This document shows positions 9,250-18,294 of a DNA stretch of 64,000 bases, one piece after another. A model generated the notes under the pieces. That model was not told where the DNA came from. It did not search any database and saw nothing but the letters and a program-made list of their open reading frames with translations. Source of the DNA: JASTVH01 sp042862465 (GTDB taxonomy: Bacteria > Pseudomonadota > Gammaproteobacteria > Pseudomonadales > Oleiphilaceae); contig JASTVH010000001.1 in NCBI GenBank assembly GCA_042862465.1, forward strand, positions 372,001 through 436,000, read 5' to 3'. A program made the position numbers and the translations under genes. Positions within the stretch are counted from its first letter, which is position 1, and every line of letters begins with the position of its first letter.

Positions 9250-10479
9250 ATGAGCAAAACGGAAAAAGTAGAAGCCTGGATTCCCCGCTCCCAGCTCGAC
9301 GATGCCAGCCTGGAAACGCTGGCGTTGCGCGCGGGGCAGCGCCGTTCGCCGGAACTGGAGCACAGCGAGGCCATTTACCCGACCTCCAGTTTCGTATACG
9401 GCAGTGCGGCCCAGGCTGCCGCGCGCTTTGCCGGCGATGAGCCGGGGAATATCTATTCCCGTTTTACCAATCCCACCGTGGCGGCGTTCGAGGAACGCAT
9501 GGCGGCGCTGGAAGGTGGTGAAAGGTCGGTCGCGACGGCTTCCGGCATGGCTGCCATCCTCAGTACCTGCATGGCACTGCTCCAGCAGGGGGACCACGTG
9601 GTGTGTTCGCGCAGCGTATTTGGCACCACTACGGTCCTGTTTGAAAAGTACATGGGGCGTTTTGGCGTTACCACGACGTTTGTGGACCTGACGGATACCG
9701 CCGCCTGGGCTGAGGCGGTGACGCCGGATACCCGCATGCTGTTTATCGAAACCCCGTCCAACCCGTTATGCGGCGTGGCGGATATGGCGGCCCTGGCGAA
9801 GGTGGCGAAGGACAACGACGCCTACTTTGTCGTGGATAACTGCTTCTGCACCCCGGTACTTCAACGTCCCTTCGAGTGGGGCGCGGATGTGGTCATTCAC
9901 TCCGCCACCAAGTACCTGGATGGGCAGGGACGTTGCGTGGGCGGCGTTGTGGTCGGTAGCAACGAACTGATGACGGAAGTCTACGGTTTCCTGCGTTCTG
10001 CCGGGCCGACACTCAGCCCGTTCAATGCCTGGGTGTTCCTCAAGGGCCTGGAAACCCTGCCGCTGCGCATGCGGGCCCACTGTGAACAGGCCCAGGCCAT
10101 CGCTGAATGGCTGGAGAAACAGCCGGCCGTTGAGCAGGTCTTTTATGCGGGGCTGCCTTCCCATCCCCAGCATGAGCTGGCGGAAAAACAGCAGTCCGGG
10201 TTTGGCGGCATCGTCTCCTTTACCCTTAAAGGTGGGCGGGATGAGGCCTGGCGCTTTATAGACGGCACCGAGATGGTGTCGATCACGGCCAACCTCGGAG
10301 ATGTGCGTACCACGATTACCCATCCCGCGACTACAACCCATGGTCGCATTTCAGATGAGGACAAGCGTCTGTGTGGCATCAGCGAGAACCTGATCCGACT
10401 GTCCGTTGGGCTGGAGAACCTGAAGGATCTCCAGGCTGACCTCCAGCGCGGACTGGATGCGGCCAGCCAGGCAGGTTGA
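9250..10479 (+). CDS. metZ: O-succinylhomoserine sulfhydrylase MetZ
   Basis: MetZ forms homocysteine directly from O-succinylhomoserine and sulfide, using PLP. The 409-residue protein is a Cys/Met metabolism PLP enzyme: YSRFTNPTVAAFEERMAALEGGE, the aromatic-stacking region after SGMAAILS, DNCFCTP, and the PLP lysine Lys221 in HSATKYLDGQGR. LSVGLEN near the C-terminus is also conserved. The purF-metZ pairing is the Pseudomonas arrangement and favours MetZ over cystathionine gamma-synthase or MetY, although sequence alone separates these imperfectly. MetH, acting on homocysteine, is encoded in the same window. Confidence 0.9.
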   Translation: MSKTEKVEAWIPRSQLDDASLETLALRAGQRRSPELEHSEAIYPTSSFVYGSAAQAAARFAGDEPGNIYSRFTNPTVAAFEERMAALEGGERSVATASGMAAILSTCMALLQQGDHVVCSRSVFGTTTVLFEKYMGRFGVTTTFVDLTDTAAWAEAVTPDTRMLFIETPSNPLCGVADMAALAKVAKDNDAYFVVDNCFCTPVLQRPFEWGADVVIHSATKYLDGQGRCVGGVVVGSNELMTEVYGFLRSAGPTLSPFNAWVFLKGLETLPLRMRAHCEQAQAIAEWLEKQPAVEQVFYAGLPSHPQHELAEKQQSGFGGIVSFTLKGGRDEAWRFIDGTEMVSITANLGDVRTTITHPATTTHGRISDEDKRLCGISENLIRLSVGLENLKDLQADLQRGLDAASQAG

Positions 10480-10511
10480 ACCGATTGTCACGGTGCTTCC
10501 TGAAATCAGAG

Positions 10512-10520
10512 TGTTATACT
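10512..10520 (+). promoter_or_regulatory. Extended -10 promoter candidate upstream of ftsK
   Basis: TG-T-TATACT (TATACT at 10515-10520) is a good extended -10 element in the 132-base metZ-ftsK gap; no clear -35 precedes it at 16-18 bases. It would give a leader of about 85 bases before ftsK. Confidence 0.4.
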
Positions 10521-10611
10521 CAATAGTTAATGTCGTCTCTATGGTGAAGTAGGCATCCGGCGCCCCGGAATACCTGGAAAGCAGCCGGAGCCGGGGAGCA
10601 AGCAACCTTTA

Positions 10612-13140
10612 ATGTCAGAAGCGAAACTCGAACGAACCACGACCCAGGAGAAGCAGCAACGCTTTCAGCGCTACCTGGCCCAGGGCGGCCGCGAAGGGGC
10701 CATGATCGGGTTGGTGGCCCTGTGCGTGTACCTGTCCATGGCCCTGTTCTCCTATAACCCGGCGGACCCGGGCTGGGCGGTGGTTGGCCACAATGCCGAG
10801 GCCACCAACTACGCAGGGCGTACCGGTGCCTGGTTTGCCAGCCTGCTGTTTACTTTCTTCGGTCAGATGGCCTACCTGTTCCCACTCCTGATCGCCAATT
10901 ACGTGGTGCTGCTATTCCGACGCCGCTACCGGCGGGGCACCTCCTTTCACGGGCCGCTGTTCATGTTGCGGATGGGCGGCTTTGTTTTGGTCCTGCTGGC
11001 GGGTAGCAGCCTTCTTGCGCTCTACCGCATGTTCGGCACAGACCACTCGGCCGGCGGTGTGATCGGTCAGGAGATCGCCGGAGCCATGGTGGCGATCTTC
11101 AATCTTCCCGCCACTACACTCTTGCTGGTGGCGATTTTCCTGTTTGCGTTGACGCTCTTTACCGGCCTGTCCTGGATGCGGCTGATGGATGTGCTGGGTT
11201 CGTGGACCCTCAAGGGCTGGGAAAAACTCGCGGCCCTGGTTCAGCGCCGCAGCCTTTCAGCGCCGACCGCGGGAGGCAACCCGAAGCCTGAAAAACCGGA
11301 GAAGGCGCCGGCGCCGCCGGTGGTTACCGATCGGGTCGAAGACACTCGTCCTGGCCTGATGGCGCGTTTCAAGGCACGCTTTCGGCGCAATAGCGGGGGA
11401 GCGGCGATTGAGGAAAGGCGGGAGCCTGTTATTCCCGATCCCGCTCAGGGCAGGGAACCTGTTGCCCGTAAAGCGGAGGCCTTGCCGTCTCCTGGCAAGA
11501 AAGAGAAAAAGCAGGGCGCACCGGAGAGCGAAGAACAGAAATCTCCGAAAATTTCGCCCTTCAAGCGCAAGCAGGATACCAGCAAGCGTGCCCAGAAGGC
11601 GCAGCAGCCCTCGTTGTTTGATGACGATGACGGGCCGCTGCCGTCCATCGCCTTGCTCGATCCGCCGGAACACCACAAGAAAAAAGGGTACTCCCAGGAG
11701 TCCCTGGCCTATCTCTCGCGGTTGCTGGAAGAGAAACTGTCTGATTTCGGCATCTCCGTGGAAGTGGTGGAGGTGAATCCCGGGCCGGTCATCACCCGTT
11801 TCGAGATTCAGCCAGCGCCCGGGGTCAAGGTCAGTCGCATTTCCAATCTCGTGAAGGATTTGGCGCGTTCACTGGCGGTGATCAGTGTGCGGGTGGTCGA
11901 GGTCATTCCCGGCAAGTCCGTGGTGGGGATCGAGATTCCCAACGAAGAGCGCGAGATGGTTCGGCTCAGCGAGGTGCTTTCCTCCAAAACCTATGATGAG
12001 GCCGCTTCGGCCCTGACTATGGCCCTGGGCAACGATATCGGCGGCAATCCCGTGGTGGCGAACCTGGCGAAAATGCCGCACCTGCTGGTGGCCGGTACCA
12101 CCGGCTCCGGTAAGTCCGTGGGTGTGAACGCCATGATCCTGAGTATGCTGCTCAAGGCGACCCCGGAAGAGGTGCGCATGATCATGGTGGATCCCAAGAT
12201 GCTGGAGCTCTCCATCTACGAGGGGGTGCCGCATCTGCTTTGTCCGGTCGTTACCGACATGAAGGAGGCCGCCAACGCCCTGCGCTGGTGTGTGGCCGAG
12301 ATGGAACGCCGCTACAAGCTCATGGCTTCGCTGGGTGTCAGGAACGTGGCCGGGTTCAATCGCAAGGTACGGGAGGCGGCCGAGGCGGGCGAACCACTCA
12401 AGGATCCTCTGTGGAAGCCGGATGAACACCTGGAGAATGGCGAGGAGGAACGGCCAGATCTCGAGCCGTTGCCCTTCATCGTTGTCATCATCGACGAATT
12501 TGCCGACATGATGATGATCGTCGGTAAGAAGGTGGAAGAGCTGATCGCCCGTATTGCCCAGAAAGCGCGGGCTGCGGGCATCCACCTGATTCTGGCCACC
12601 CAGCGCCCGTCGGTGGACGTCATTACCGGCCTGATCAAGGCCAATATACCGACCCGGATGTCGTTCCAGGTATCCTCCAAGGTGGATTCGCGTACCGTTC
12701 TGGACCAGGGCGGCGCGGAGCAGCTTCTGGGGCATGGTGACATGCTGTACCTGCCGCCCGGATCGGGCATGCCGGTTCGGGTGCACGGGGCCTTCGTGGC
12801 CGACGACGAGGTCCATCGCGTGGTGCAGGCCTGGAAGAACCGCGGCGAACCGGAATATGTCGACGAAGTCCTGACCGGGGGCGAGGCTGACAGTGTGCCC
12901 GGCATGCCCAATCTGGGGCTGGATTCCACCGACAGCGAGCAGGATGCGCTGTTTGACGAGGCCGTAGCCTTTGTCACCGAGAGCCGGCGCGTGTCCATTT
13001 CATCCGTACAGCGCAAATTCAAGATCGGTTACAACCGTGCCGCCAATCTGGTCGATGCCATGGAAGCAGCCGGTGTCGTGAGCGCAGCCGGTCACAACGG
13101 CGCCCGTGAAGTGCTGGCGCCACCACCGCCAAAGGACTGA
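10612..13140 (+). CDS. ftsK: DNA translocase FtsK
   Basis: FtsK anchors at the septum and pumps DNA toward dif for XerCD resolution. The 842-residue protein has four N-terminal membrane segments (within about residues 29-185), a short charged linker (about 200-345) and the hexameric motor: Walker A GTTGSGKS at residues 495-502, Walker B with Asp628 in VVIIDEFADMM, and LATQRPSVDVITG. The C-terminal winged-helix gamma domain, which reads KOPS, is recognisable in VSISSVQRKFKIGYNRAANLVD. The linker is much shorter than the one in E. coli. lolA follows after five bases. Confidence 0.97.
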   Translation: MSEAKLERTTTQEKQQRFQRYLAQGGREGAMIGLVALCVYLSMALFSYNPADPGWAVVGHNAEATNYAGRTGAWFASLLFTFFGQMAYLFPLLIANYVVLLFRRRYRRGTSFHGPLFMLRMGGFVLVLLAGSSLLALYRMFGTDHSAGGVIGQEIAGAMVAIFNLPATTLLLVAIFLFALTLFTGLSWMRLMDVLGSWTLKGWEKLAALVQRRSLSAPTAGGNPKPEKPEKAPAPPVVTDRVEDTRPGLMARFKARFRRNSGGAAIEERREPVIPDPAQGREPVARKAEALPSPGKKEKKQGAPESEEQKSPKISPFKRKQDTSKRAQKAQQPSLFDDDDGPLPSIALLDPPEHHKKKGYSQESLAYLSRLLEEKLSDFGISVEVVEVNPGPVITRFEIQPAPGVKVSRISNLVKDLARSLAVISVRVVEVIPGKSVVGIEIPNEEREMVRLSEVLSSKTYDEAASALTMALGNDIGGNPVVANLAKMPHLLVAGTTGSGKSVGVNAMILSMLLKATPEEVRMIMVDPKMLELSIYEGVPHLLCPVVTDMKEAANALRWCVAEMERRYKLMASLGVRNVAGFNRKVREAAEAGEPLKDPLWKPDEHLENGEEERPDLEPLPFIVVIIDEFADMMMIVGKKVEELIARIAQKARAAGIHLILATQRPSVDVITGLIKANIPTRMSFQVSSKVDSRTVLDQGGAEQLLGHGDMLYLPPGSGMPVRVHGAFVADDEVHRVVQAWKNRGEPEYVDEVLTGGEADSVPGMPNLGLDSTDSEQDALFDEAVAFVTESRRVSISSVQRKFKIGYNRAANLVDAMEAAGVVSAAGHNGAREVLAPPPPKD

Positions 13141-13145
13141 TAGCT

Positions 13146-13805
13146 ATGCCAATATCCCGCTACAACTGGTTGATCTGGATCTGTCTGGCCGTGCTGGCGA
13201 TTCATGCCAATGCAGCGTCCGCCGAAGACAGTGGAAAAGCCGCTGAACGTGAGCTGAGCAAGCTGCTGGAAAACTACCAGACCTACCAGGCTGACTTTAC
13301 CCAATCCCTGGTGGACGATACCGGCGCCCAGATCCAGCAGGCCAAGGGGAGTCTCAAGGCCAAGCGGCCGGGGCTGTTCTACTGGCGCTCGGAGCCGCCG
13401 CTGGAACAGGTGATTACCGCCGATGGCAAGATCGTGAAGGTGTACGATCCGGATCTCCTGCAGCTGACGCTCTATCCCATGGACAAGAAACTGTCGGCCA
13501 CGCCGGCCCTGCTGCTCAGCGGCAATGTCGACGGGTTGGCCGAGGCCTATGAGGTATCGGAGCAGGAGGCGACTCCGGGTGCCGCTTTCCGGCTCAAGCC
13601 AAAGAATGCGGAATCCCTTTTCACCTCGCTGACCCTGCATTTCGAAGACGGCCGTCTGGTCGAGATGCGCATGCATGATTCACTCGATCAGCGCAACACG
13701 CTGCGCTTCTCCAGCATCGTCATCAACGAGCCGGTCGATAACGCCACGTTCGATCTCGAAGTTCCGGATGATGTGGATGTGATTTCCAACCTGGAGTCAC
13801 AGTAG
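13146..13805 (+). CDS. lolA: Outer membrane lipoprotein carrier protein LolA
   Basis: LolA shuttles lipoproteins across the periplasm from LolCDE to LolB. The 219-residue precursor has a signal peptide that probably ends at Ala26 (ASA before EDS), then the LolA core with TYQADFTQSLVDD, GSLKAKRPGLFYWRSEPP and a C-terminal IVINEPVDNATFDLEVPDDVDVI. It sits between ftsK and rarA, the usual gammaproteobacterial order, and its stop overlaps the rarA GTG start by one base. Confidence 0.94.
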   Translation: MPISRYNWLIWICLAVLAIHANAASAEDSGKAAERELSKLLENYQTYQADFTQSLVDDTGAQIQQAKGSLKAKRPGLFYWRSEPPLEQVITADGKIVKVYDPDLLQLTLYPMDKKLSATPALLLSGNVDGLAEAYEVSEQEATPGAAFRLKPKNAESLFTSLTLHFEDGRLVEMRMHDSLDQRNTLRFSSIVINEPVDNATFDLEVPDDVDVISNLESQ

Positions 13806-15151
13806 TGCAGGAGGGGCTGTTCCAGGACGAGCCCGGGTTACGGCCGCTGGCAGCACGCATGCGGCCCCGAAACCTGTATGAGTACGTCGGCCAGGCCCAC
13901 CTGGTGGCGCCCGGCAAGCCGCTGCGGTTGGCGGTGGAGAAGGGACAGCTCCACTCCATGATCCTCTGGGGCCCGCCGGGGGTTGGCAAGACGACCTTCG
14001 CCCGCCTGCTCGCGGAGCAGGGTAATGTCCACTTCGAAACCCTCTCGGCGGTGTTGGCGGGTGTCAAGGATATCCGCGCGGCCGTCGAGCAGGCCAAGCA
14101 CCGCCGTCAGCAGGAAGGGCGTGATACGCTGCTCTTCGTTGACGAGGTGCATCGCTTCAACAAGGCGCAGCAGGATGCCTTTCTGCCCCATATCGAAGAG
14201 GGCACGATCCTGTTCGTGGGCGCCACCACCGAGAATCCCTCCTTCGAACTCAACAGCGCTTTGCTGTCACGCACCCGGGTCTATGTCCTCAAGCCACTGA
14301 GTGAGGACGACCTGCGAACGCTGCTGCAACGGGCGCTGGAATCCTCCGACGGTCTCGCCGGGCGGATCGTGCTGGAAGAGGGGGTGTTGGACCTCATGGT
14401 GCAGGCAGCGGACGGCGATGCGCGGCGGGCCCTCAATGTGCTGGAGGTGGCGTCGGATCTGGCCGAACCGGACGGGGAAGGGCACGAGCGGATCGATCGA
14501 ACCATTCTGGAGCAGGTGCTGCAGACCTCACTGCGGCGCTTCGACAAGGGCGGGGATGTCTTCTATGACCAGATTTCCGCCTTGCACAAATCGGTTCGCG
14601 GGTCAGACCCGGATGCCAGCCTGTACTGGATGTGCCGCATGCTCGATGGCGGGTGCGATCCGCTCTACGTGGCGCGCCGTCTGGTGCGAATCGCCAGCGA
14701 GGATATCGGCAATGCCGACCCGCGGGCGCTGCAGCTGGCGATGAATGCCTGGGATGTGCAGGAGCGCCTGGGAAGCCCCGAAGGCGAGTTGACCCTGGCC
14801 CAGGCAGTGATCTACCTGGCGATGGCGCCGAAGAGTATCGGTGTCTATGCGGCCTACAACCAATGCCGGGCTGATATTCGCAAGCAGCCGGACTATGAGG
14901 TGCCCGTCCATCTGCGCAATGCCCCGACCCGTCTGATGAAAGAGCTGGGCCACGGTGCGGAATACCGTTATGCCCATGATGAACCGGAAGGCTTTGCCGC
15001 CGGTGAGTCCTATTTCCCGGAAGCGCTTCACGGAACCCGTTACTATGACCCGCCCAAGCGGGGTTTGGAGGTCAAGTTGGCGGAAAAACGCGAGTATCTC
15101 GATGCCCTCAATGCGAAAAGCGGCAAACAGCGCTATGGAGGAAAGCACTGA
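13805..15151 (+). CDS. rarA: Replication-associated recombination protein RarA (MgsA)
   Basis: This is a clamp-loader-like AAA+ ATPase that acts at stalled replication forks. The 448-residue protein has LAARMRPRNLYEYVGQ, Walker A GPPGVGKT at residues 56-63, Walker B LLFVDEVHRF, the sensor region GATTENPSFELN and the C-terminal tetramerisation domain (KSVRGSDPDASLYW, MLDGGCDPLYVARRLVR). GTG at 13805 overlaps the lolA stop by one base, so translational coupling is likely. Confidence 0.95.
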   Translation: MQEGLFQDEPGLRPLAARMRPRNLYEYVGQAHLVAPGKPLRLAVEKGQLHSMILWGPPGVGKTTFARLLAEQGNVHFETLSAVLAGVKDIRAAVEQAKHRRQQEGRDTLLFVDEVHRFNKAQQDAFLPHIEEGTILFVGATTENPSFELNSALLSRTRVYVLKPLSEDDLRTLLQRALESSDGLAGRIVLEEGVLDLMVQAADGDARRALNVLEVASDLAEPDGEGHERIDRTILEQVLQTSLRRFDKGGDVFYDQISALHKSVRGSDPDASLYWMCRMLDGGCDPLYVARRLVRIASEDIGNADPRALQLAMNAWDVQERLGSPEGELTLAQAVIYLAMAPKSIGVYAAYNQCRADIRKQPDYEVPVHLRNAPTRLMKELGHGAEYRYAHDEPEGFAAGESYFPEALHGTRYYDPPKRGLEVKLAEKREYLDALNAKSGKQRYGGKH

Positions 15152-15522
15152 TGCAGTGGTTGGTTATTGCGCTGGGGGGCGCGTTGGGGGCCATGGGCCG
15201 TTATTGGGTAGTGACCGCAGTCACCGCCGCAGCCGGGCGCTGGATCCCCTGGGGGACGCTGGCAGCAAATGTGGCCGGGTCCCTGGTGATTGGCCTGTCC
15301 TACGTCATCTTCGTGGAGCGCGCGGCGCTGAGTCCCGAATGGCGATCGCTGGTCATGGTCGGCCTTCTGGGCGCCTTCACGACGTTTTCCTCTTTCGCTC
15401 TGGAAGCCGTGCATCTCCTGCAGGAAGGTGCATGGCTGCGGGCCATGGTTTACCTGCTCGGCAGCGTTATACTATGCATCCTCGCGGCGGGCCTGGGACT
15501 GTGGGCCGGGCGACAATGGTAA
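15151..15522 (+). CDS. crcB: Fluoride-specific channel CrcB/Fluc
   Basis: Fluc channels form dual-topology dimers that expel fluoride. The 123-residue protein has four membrane segments and the conserved motifs GRYWV, GTLAANVAGS (pore Asn) and GLLGAFTTFSSFALE (Phe-box and central sodium site). The ATG overlaps the rarA stop (TGATG), so it is co-translated with rarA. I see no fluoride riboswitch ahead of it; expression probably follows the housekeeping operon. Confidence 0.94.
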   Translation: MQWLVIALGGALGAMGRYWVVTAVTAAAGRWIPWGTLAANVAGSLVIGLSYVIFVERAALSPEWRSLVMVGLLGAFTTFSSFALEAVHLLQEGAWLRAMVYLLGSVILCILAAGLGLWAGRQW

Positions 15523-15561
15523 TGCTTTGATAAAAACAGATTCTGATAGGACCGAATAACC

Positions 15562-16842
15562 ATGCTTGATCCTAAAACCGTGCGATCACAGCCGGAAACC
15601 GTAGCGGAACGACTGAAGCTGCGCGGCTACGAATTTGATCTGACGACTTTCAACGAACTGGAAAGCCGGCGCCGGGATATTCAGGTCCGTACCGAGCAGT
15701 TGCAAAGCGAGCAGAACAAGCGCTCCAAGGGTATCGGCAAGGCCAAGGCCGCGGGCGAGGACATCCAGCCGTTGCTGGATGAGGTCAACGATCTCAAGCA
15801 GCAGCGGGCCGAGGCTGAAGAGCAGCTGCGCTCCCTGCAGGAAGAACTGAACGCGTTTCTGGCGGGCATCCCTAACCTGCCTGACGAGGACGTACCGCCC
15901 GGAGCGGACGAAGAGGACAACGTTCAGATCCGCCAGTGGGGCGATAAGCCCAGCTTTGATTTCGAGCCCCGGGACCACGTCGATATCGGCGAAGGCCTGG
16001 CAGGCCTCGATTTCGAGAATGCCAGCAAGCTGGCGCGTTCACGCTTTGTGGTCATGCATGGGCCCATCGCCCGCCTGCATCGTGCCATTGCCCAGTTCAT
16101 GCTGGACCTGCACGCGGTTGAGCATGGCTACGAAGAAGTCTACCTGCCTTACCTGGTCAATCGGGATTCCCTGTTCGGGACCGGTCAGTTGCCCAAGTTT
16201 GCCGAAGATCTCTTCCAGATTGGCGATGATGGTGAACTTTATCTGATTCCGACCGCCGAGGTGCCGGCCACCAACCTGGTTCGCGACCGTATCGTGGAAG
16301 CCGACGAACTGCCGCTGCGTCTGGTCTGTCACACCCCCTGTTTCCGCAGTGAAGCCGGCTCCTACGGCCGCGATACGCGAGGCATGATTCGCCAGCACCA
16401 GTTCGACAAGGTGGAGCTGGTGCAGATCGTGCGCCCGGAAGAATCGGAGCAGGCGTTGGAGAACCTCACCGGGCACGCTGAGAATGTCCTCAAGCTCCTC
16501 GGTTTGCCGTATCGGGTGGTGACGCTCTGCGGTGGCGACATGGGCTTCTCCGCGGCCAAGACCTACGACATCGAAGTCTGGCTGCCCGGACAGGACCGCT
16601 ATCGCGAGATCTCTTCCTGCAGTAATACCCGTGATTTCCAGGCCCGGCGCATGAAAGCCCGCTGGCGCAACCCGGAGACCGGCAAACCGGAACTGCTGAA
16701 CACTCTGAACGGTTCGGCACTGGCGGTAGGGCGCACCCTGGTCGCGGTACTGGAAAACTATCAGCGGGCCGATGGCTCCGTGAAGGTACCCGAGGCACTG
16801 CGCCCCTACATGGGCGGTCTTGAAGTGATTGAACCGAAGTAA
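15562..16842 (+). CDS. serS: Seryl-tRNA synthetase
   Basis: SerRS charges tRNA-Ser. The 426-residue protein has the N-terminal coiled-coil arm (about residues 27-105) that grips the long variable arm of tRNA-Ser, then the class II core: motif 2 in CFRSEAGSYGRDTRGMIRQHQFDKVE and motif 3 in NGSALAVGRTLVAVLENYQ. AGGA precedes the ATG. A tRNA-Ser gene lies elsewhere in this window at 55064. Confidence 0.97.
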   Translation: MLDPKTVRSQPETVAERLKLRGYEFDLTTFNELESRRRDIQVRTEQLQSEQNKRSKGIGKAKAAGEDIQPLLDEVNDLKQQRAEAEEQLRSLQEELNAFLAGIPNLPDEDVPPGADEEDNVQIRQWGDKPSFDFEPRDHVDIGEGLAGLDFENASKLARSRFVVMHGPIARLHRAIAQFMLDLHAVEHGYEEVYLPYLVNRDSLFGTGQLPKFAEDLFQIGDDGELYLIPTAEVPATNLVRDRIVEADELPLRLVCHTPCFRSEAGSYGRDTRGMIRQHQFDKVELVQIVRPEESEQALENLTGHAENVLKLLGLPYRVVTLCGGDMGFSAAKTYDIEVWLPGQDRYREISSCSNTRDFQARRMKARWRNPETGKPELLNTLNGSALAVGRTLVAVLENYQRADGSVKVPEALRPYMGGLEVIEPK

Positions 16843-16852
16843 AGAGTACGCC

Positions 16853-18256
16853 ATGAAAACTCTGCCCCTCAGCCTGGATGTCTCCAATACCGCCATCCTT
16901 TGCATGGGTGATTCAGCGCGGTTGATCTCGAAAGCGGAGCGTTTCTGGCTGGCCGGGGCGGAACTGGTGTGGTTGGGCAATATACCGGATGCATGGGCTG
17001 ACCTGGAGCGAGTCGGTGTGGCCGGGCATGGTGCCGACCGGCTGCCCGACGGTGCTTACCGCTGGGGGCTCGTCGATACCGGTGATAACGATGAAAACCG
17101 GCGTGTTGGTCTGGCCTGGCAACAACAGGGCCTGGACTGCTGGATTCAGGGGCTGCCGGAGGCGTCTCGCCTGCATTTTCCCGCTACGGTGGAACGTGGA
17201 CCGTTGCGTGTGGCACTGGATACCGGGGGCGAGAATCCCGTGGTGTCGCGGTGGGCGCGGCAACAGCTGGAAAAAGCACTGCCGAAGGGGCTGGGGCCAC
17301 TGCTGGAAAAGGCGACCCAGCGACTGCGGCAAAAAGCTGAGAGCCTGAACAGCAGTGACGCCCGACGCCGTTTCTGGAACCGACTGCTGGAGGGACCACT
17401 GAGCCAGGGCGCGACCGCCCGGAGCGACGCGCAGCTGTCCCACGCGATTGATACGGTATTTGAGGAAGCCCTCCGGAACGACCAGCAGGGCCGCGTATTC
17501 CTGATCGGAGCCGGCCCCGGCGATCCTGACCTGTTGACCGTCAAGGCATTGCGACTGATCGGCCAGGCCGACGTGGTGGTTTATGACCGTCTGGTATCGT
17601 CCACGATCCTCAACATGATCCGCAGTGACGCAGAGCGAATCCACGTCGGCAAAAAACGCTCTAAGCACACCGTGCCGCAGCAGGGCATCAATCAGATGCT
17701 GGTGGACCTGGCCAGGAGCGGCAAGACCGTCGTGCGCCTGAAAGGCGGCGATCCCTTCATCTTCGGGCGCGGCGGGGAGGAGATCGAAACTCTGGCCGAG
17801 GCCGGCATCGGCTTCGAGGTGGTGCCCGGCATTACCGCCGCCTCAGGCTGCGCGGCCTATTCCGGCATCCCGCTGACCCATCGCGATTACGCCCAGTCCG
17901 TCCGTTTCGTGACCGGCCATCTCAAGAACAACACCACGGATCTGCCGTGGAACGACCTGGTTCAGGGCAACCAGACGCTGGTGTTCTATATGGGGCTGGT
18001 CGGCCTTCCCATTATCGCCCGGGAACTCATCAATCACGGCATGTCCGGGACGATGCCGGTGGCACTGGTATCCCAGGGGACTCTGCCGGATCAGGTGGTG
18101 GTGACGGGAACGCTGGACACGATCGCCGATCGTGTGGATGCTTCCGGCGTAAAGGCGCCGACGCTGGTGATCGTTGGAGAGGTGGTGAAGTTGCGCGAGC
18201 AGCTGGACTGGTTGGGCGATGGTATCGTAACGGTGGACAGCACGACCCGGGATTGA
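16853..18256 (+). CDS. cysG: Siroheme synthase CysG with degenerate N-terminal domain
   Basis: CysG normally methylates uroporphyrinogen III (C-terminal SUMT domain) and then oxidises and metallates precorrin-2 (N-terminal domain). In this 467-residue protein the SUMT half from about residue 215 is intact: VFLIGAGPGDPDLLTVKA, YDRLVS, VRLKGGDPFIFGRGGEE, GITAASGCAAYSGIPLTHRDYA. In the N-terminal half, by manual alignment to E. coli CysG, the NAD-binding GGG is replaced by Gly19-Asp20-Ser21 and the catalytic Asp104 by Gly100. The domain length and SRWARQQLEKALP are kept. Methyltransferase activity is likely; dehydrogenase/ferrochelatase activity is doubtful. The ATG at 16853 is preferred over a TTG at 16829. 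Confidence 0.92.
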   Translation: MKTLPLSLDVSNTAILCMGDSARLISKAERFWLAGAELVWLGNIPDAWADLERVGVAGHGADRLPDGAYRWGLVDTGDNDENRRVGLAWQQQGLDCWIQGLPEASRLHFPATVERGPLRVALDTGGENPVVSRWARQQLEKALPKGLGPLLEKATQRLRQKAESLNSSDARRRFWNRLLEGPLSQGATARSDAQLSHAIDTVFEEALRNDQQGRVFLIGAGPGDPDLLTVKALRLIGQADVVVYDRLVSSTILNMIRSDAERIHVGKKRSKHTVPQQGINQMLVDLARSGKTVVRLKGGDPFIFGRGGEEIETLAEAGIGFEVVPGITAASGCAAYSGIPLTHRDYAQSVRFVTGHLKNNTTDLPWNDLVQGNQTLVFYMGLVGLPIIARELINHGMSGTMPVALVSQGTLPDQVVVTGTLDTIADRVDASGVKAPTLVIVGEVVKLREQLDWLGDGIVTVDSTTRD

Positions 18257-18294
18257 TTCCACTCTCCCGGGCCGCACAATGCCTTTCCGACGTC

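Noticed and set aside
15100..15151. Fluoride riboswitch ahead of crcB
   Set aside because: crcB starts on the rarA stop codon, leaving no leader for an aptamer.
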